Below are positions 61,054 to 64,000 of a stretch of 64,000 nucleotides of DNA, in pieces. This DNA is from Perca fluviatilis. Taxonomy: Eukaryota; Chordata; Actinopteri; Perciformes; Percidae. Where the stretch lies: NCBI RefSeq assembly GCF_010015445.1, contig NC_053119.1:24179883-24243882 (forward strand), given 5' to 3'. A program made the position numbers and the translations under genes. Below the pieces are notes generated by a model. It ran no database searches. It saw only the letters and a program-made list of their open reading frames with translations, and was not told the DNA's origin. Numbering within the stretch: position 1 is the first letter of the stretch; every line of letters begins with the position of its first letter.

Positions 61054-61838
61054 GGGTTGGGTACCGAAACTCGGTGCCAATAGGGAACCGGTGCCGACGT
61101 AAACGGTAGTAACGAGACCGAATAAGAACGAAAGTTTCGGTGCCTCATTTCGGTGCTTGACTTTACACTACACCTGACAGCATGTAACGTTAGCCTACCT
61201 TTAGCTAGCAGCTGGATTAAACACCGGTAAAATGCTGACAGCTAACATTAAACAGTGTAAAGTGTGACTGTATTTCACTGTGGAGGACTTCAACAGCGGG
61301 ATGTAACAGTCTGCAATGCAGCGCAGCAGCTGCTGCCGTTAGATATACAGTATGTTTATATGGTCGGAATTAAACAACACAGACGGTGCGTTCACTTGCA
61401 GCTGCCGTTGTCGGAATTAAACAACACAGACGGTGCGTTCACTTGCAGCTGCCGTTGTCGGAATTAAACAACACAGATGGTGCGTTCACTTGCAGCTGCC
61501 GTTGTCGGAATTAAACAACACAGACGGTGCATTCACTTAAAACAGGTAGCCTCGTGGTGCATTCACAGTTATTGTAAAATACCCTTTTCCCATCTGGGGT
61601 TCAACAGCAATTTACTGGTGAAATAAGTTATTGTTATTGTTATAGTTATTACATTATTATTAAATCTTTAATTTTGACCATGGCCTTAGCAATAAACTTA
61701 CTACCCTTATTTTTTGTCTTCTTCTTTTTTTTTTTTACTTTATTGAAAAGTACCGGTTCAGGCACCGTTTAGGCACCGGCACCGTTTTAAAAGTATCGAT
61801 TTAGCACCGAGCAAAAACAACCGATACGAACCAATACC
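61054..61838. mobile_element. hAT-like transposon, innermost level of nest, perfect 8-bp TSD
   Basis: The element runs from gggttgggtaccgaaa to cgatacgaaccaatacc and is flanked by identical 8-bp copies of cactaata at 61046-61053 and 61839-61846. Subterminal ggtgcc/accgg motifs appear at both ends. It contains a 47-bp minisatellite (61365-61537). It interrupts the left arm of the palindromic element, whose sequence (accccactaata then atgccgaaatgatacc) resumes across it. Confidence 0.85.
61365..61537 (+). repeat. 47-bp minisatellite, 3.7 units
   Basis: Units beginning cggaattaaacaacacaga start at 61365, 61412, 61459 and 61506. The first three are complete and nearly identical. The fourth breaks off after about 32 bases. 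The units encode a repeating TCSCR/CRCR-like open frame that is not a gene. Confidence 0.92.
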
Positions 61839-62233
61839 CACTAATAATGCCGAAATGATACCAAACTTCTACACTAGTACAAATAGGTTATGCACCAAAC
61901 TGTAAGACGAGTAGCATTGGAAAGTTTGTAAGTGTATACAGAGATAGCTTGAACACTTGCCGTGTCTCTTCTTGCTGCTGCTACCTGCAGTTAGACGAGT
62001 GCTTAGGGCCATCTACAAATTACAACACCAAAAAGAGATACAACAAAAATATTTATTAATTTAACTTTTTTTTTAAAGTAAGTGCTGTAGTATAACTAGC
62101 AGGAGACAAGTCATAATTGAGGAAAGTTTGGAGACATTACCTTATTTAATCATTAAATTAATAAATATTTTTGTTGTATCTCTTTTTGGTGTTGTAATTT
62201 GTAGACGGCCCTAAGCACTGTCTAACTGCAGGT

Positions 62234-62257
62234 AGCAGCAGCAGCAGCAGCAGCAGC
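62234..62257. repeat. (CAG)8 triplet repeat
   Basis: An uninterrupted cag/gca run in the right arm of the palindromic element. The matching left arm (about 61966-61990) has only a short gctgctgct run. Confidence 0.9.
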
Positions 62258-62840
62258 TAGCAGAAAAGAGCAGGCAAGTGTTCATAAACTTCTGGTGTAC
62301 TTACAAACTTTCCAATCCATCGTTTTATGAGAGCATAACCTATTTGTACTAGCGTAGAAGTTTGGTATCATTTCGGGCATTATTAGCGGGGTAACTTACA
62401 AGATACAAATGTGGGTCCATTAGCCCCTGCGCTAGCTAAGCTATTCAGCTGATAACGCTACTCTACGCTAACTCTCCCAATTTTCGACCCAGGTGAAAAA
62501 AGCTTCTGGGGGAGGGGGGTGTTTGGCTCGAGGTCATGGTGCAAAGGACCCTAGGGTGAAATTACTCCGAACCATCACTTTAACTGCTCCTCAGATCTCT
62601 GCAGGGTAAATTGAGACAGCTAGCTAGACTATCTGTCCAATCTGAATTTTCTCTCGCACATCTATTTTAGAGCGGCTCCATGCCGCGCTTAGCGCCGCTC
62701 ATGACGATTGTGATTGGTTTAAAGAAATGCCAATAAGACAAAGCACATTTTTCTCCCATCCCAGAATGCTGTTTGGAGTTGTCAGACCCTCCTCCGCTCC
62801 GCAGTGTGTGAATAGAATGTATCTATAAATTGCAGGAACA

Positions 62841-62841
<1 letters not shown>

Positions 62842-62876
<35 letters not shown>
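62842..62876. repeat. (GT)n microsatellite
   Basis: An uninterrupted gt run of about 35 bp. Confidence 0.95.
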
Positions 62877-62877
<1 letters not shown>

Positions 62878-62880
<3 letters not shown>

Positions 62881-63517
62881 TTATGCGCATATCTCTAGAA
62901 CCATTAGTCCGATGGATTTTAAACTCAACAGGTGTCTTGCTATGGGCATGAGTAAGTGTGGTGCCAAGTTTGACATTGTTTGGTTTAGAAATACAAAATA
63001 TATCGTTAAATATATATCGGTAAAAGAAGCACATATTGGCCTTTGGCTCTTTTCCTGCTTCCAACGTTAGCTACATGATTGCTGGATATACCAAACTTAC
63101 TTTTCTTCACTTTCCTGGAGCACGAGCAGATAGCTGAAAGGAACATCGCGACTGTTGTATGGAATAAGGATGGTGAAATAAAGGCGCTACGCTTCTCTGT
63201 GTGTATTTTTTCGCTAAAAAGCCATTTGACAACACTAAATATCAAACAAAAGCCAGACACTATATAGTATTAAGTAGCTGTGAGCTTTCTAACCAGAGGC
63301 AGAATATAAAGTAATCTCGGAGATTATTCCTTCACAGCGCTGTGCAATGCGAGAAAATCTCAGAGCTGAACCGGGCAGACACAGCACTTTTCATCAGACT
63401 AACCCCGGGTTAATTAAGTCTACGGCTAACTAATAACATTACCCCTGCGAATCAAATCCCCTACTTCACCGTTAACCATCAAGCCACTATTTGTTAAAGA
63501 CATGAGACAACACTGTG

Positions 63518-63548
<31 letters not shown>

Positions 63549-63915
63549 GCGCACACACACACACACACACACACATTCAGTCCGGTTCTGATGGTTGATT
63601 AACACAGATATGTGCTGTTTAGCTCTCATAACGAGCCAGGTGGGTAGCACACTGCGTTCTGAGTCCATGAGGCTAATGTCTGATTACTCCACATTTTCAT
63701 TGTGATATTTTGTGATTACATTCTGAATCTGCAACGTTCGCTGTCAGGTAAATCAGTAAGTTAGTAGAAGGGTGAACAGGGGAGTTGCATATGAAGTGGT
63801 TTGGGGTCCTTCTGTAAGTAATTTTGGGGTACAATTTGGTTTTGATGAATTCTACAAGCAGCAATACCACAGGCCAAGCAATCGGCCCGTTTCAAACGGG
63901 CAATACACTAGTATA
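62878..63915 (+). repeat. Probable interspersed repeat with terminal hairpin
   Basis: The block following the (GT)n (ttatgcgcatatctctagaa and ccattagtccgat) and the right part ending in a hairpin (gcccgtttcaaacgggc, 63885-63901, 8-bp stem) followed by atacactagtatac are pieces I recognise from a fish repeat. The limits and class are uncertain. A (TC)n(AC)n compound microsatellite lies inside at 63516-63574. Confidence 0.4.
63516..63574. repeat. (TC)n(AC)n compound microsatellite
   Basis: A tc array with one ttt interruption is followed by tgcgc and an ac array. Confidence 0.93.
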
Positions 63916-64000
63916 CTTAATTGTAGGTATTTTCTAATGTTTCAATTTTACGTGAGACAAATAATTTGAGGATGAGGAGGGACTTTATTTGCCTTAATTT
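63916..64000. other. Window end, noncoding
   Basis: Nothing recognisable. Confidence 0.5.

Larger units (their letters stand above)
60864..62579. mobile_element. Long palindromic TTAA-targeted transposon, middle level of nest
   Basis: The left end agtgatggttcggagtaatt and right end ccgaaccatcact are inverted, with ttaa directly outside both (60860-60863 and 62580-62583). The arms extend for hundreds of bases: caccatgacctcgagccaaa versus ttggctcgaggtcatggtgc, ggggctaatggacccac versus gtgggtccattagcccc, and gagatacaacaaaaatattt versus its inverse. TTAA targets indicate piggyBac or Kolobok. The left arm is split by a hAT at 61054-61838. No coding region. Confidence 0.85.
60735..62810. mobile_element. 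Outer DNA transposon of a three-level nest
   Basis: Sequence left of 60860 (gttggaattttaaactccgc and ggatttatgagcactatag) and right of 62583 (actgctcctcagatctctgc, gacgattgtgattggtttaa, ctcccatcccagaatgctgt) belong, from memory, to one contiguous fish DNA transposon family. They are joined when the palindromic element 60864-62579 is taken out at its TTAA. Both outer ends are degraded, so the limits are estimates. Confidence 0.5.

Overview
This window looks like intergenic or intronic DNA from a ray-finned (teleost) fish, probably a percomorph. The evidence is its composition, many (CA)n/(GT)n microsatellites, and a dense set of DNA transposons and small inverted-repeat elements of kinds I recognise from fish genomes. 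I found no intact host protein-coding gene, no rRNA and no functional tRNA. Every open frame I could interpret is transposon-derived or broken. Family names are from memory. Boundaries marked by target-site duplications (TSDs) and terminal inverted repeats (TIRs) were read directly from the sequence.

Layout. 1-11.6 kb: a RecQ-helicase-like transposon fragment (944-1458), a hAT end (3871 on), a CpG-rich block with a minus-strand transposon-like exon (4690-5220), and otherwise AT-rich sequence. 11.6-22.1 kb: a packed transposon cluster. It holds an interspersed repeat, an element with a 9-bp TSD carrying a RecQ-like N-terminus (12340-14091) with a hAT inside it (12840-14040), a fragment with TIRs (14745-15620), a large palindromic element (17553-18305), and a hAT with an exact 8-bp TSD (19215-21409) that hosts two other elements. 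23.1-27.7 kb: a 3.85-kb CACTG-ended element. It holds the relic of a multi-exon gene and a BED-finger-like exon split by another hAT (24200-25312). A solo LTR follows (27211-27677).

27.7-41 kb and 43.2-54.4 kb are transposon-poor, with only microsatellites and diverged repeats. They look like a regulatory landscape; a perfect POU-dimer (MORE) site lies at 34849-34860. Between them are an apparent homopolymer assembly artefact, a ZBED/hAT transposase relic (41334-41840) and a 500-bp transposon (42654-43154), whose sister copy is at 56827-57325. 54.4-64 kb: a small palindromic element (54413-54650), a Harbinger-like element with CAG TSDs (58401-59715), a three-level nest (about 60735-62810) and a final repeat.

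The elements are records of insertion rather than a cooperating set of genes. The nests give a relative insertion order, and the exact TSDs let the pre-insertion sites be read. The most unusual items are the CACTG element with an intron-containing gene relic, the two transposons carrying the start of a RecQ-like helicase, and the three-level nest. Three homopolymer blocks (about 21965-22135, 41074-41287, 48518-48579) should be treated as unreliable sequence.
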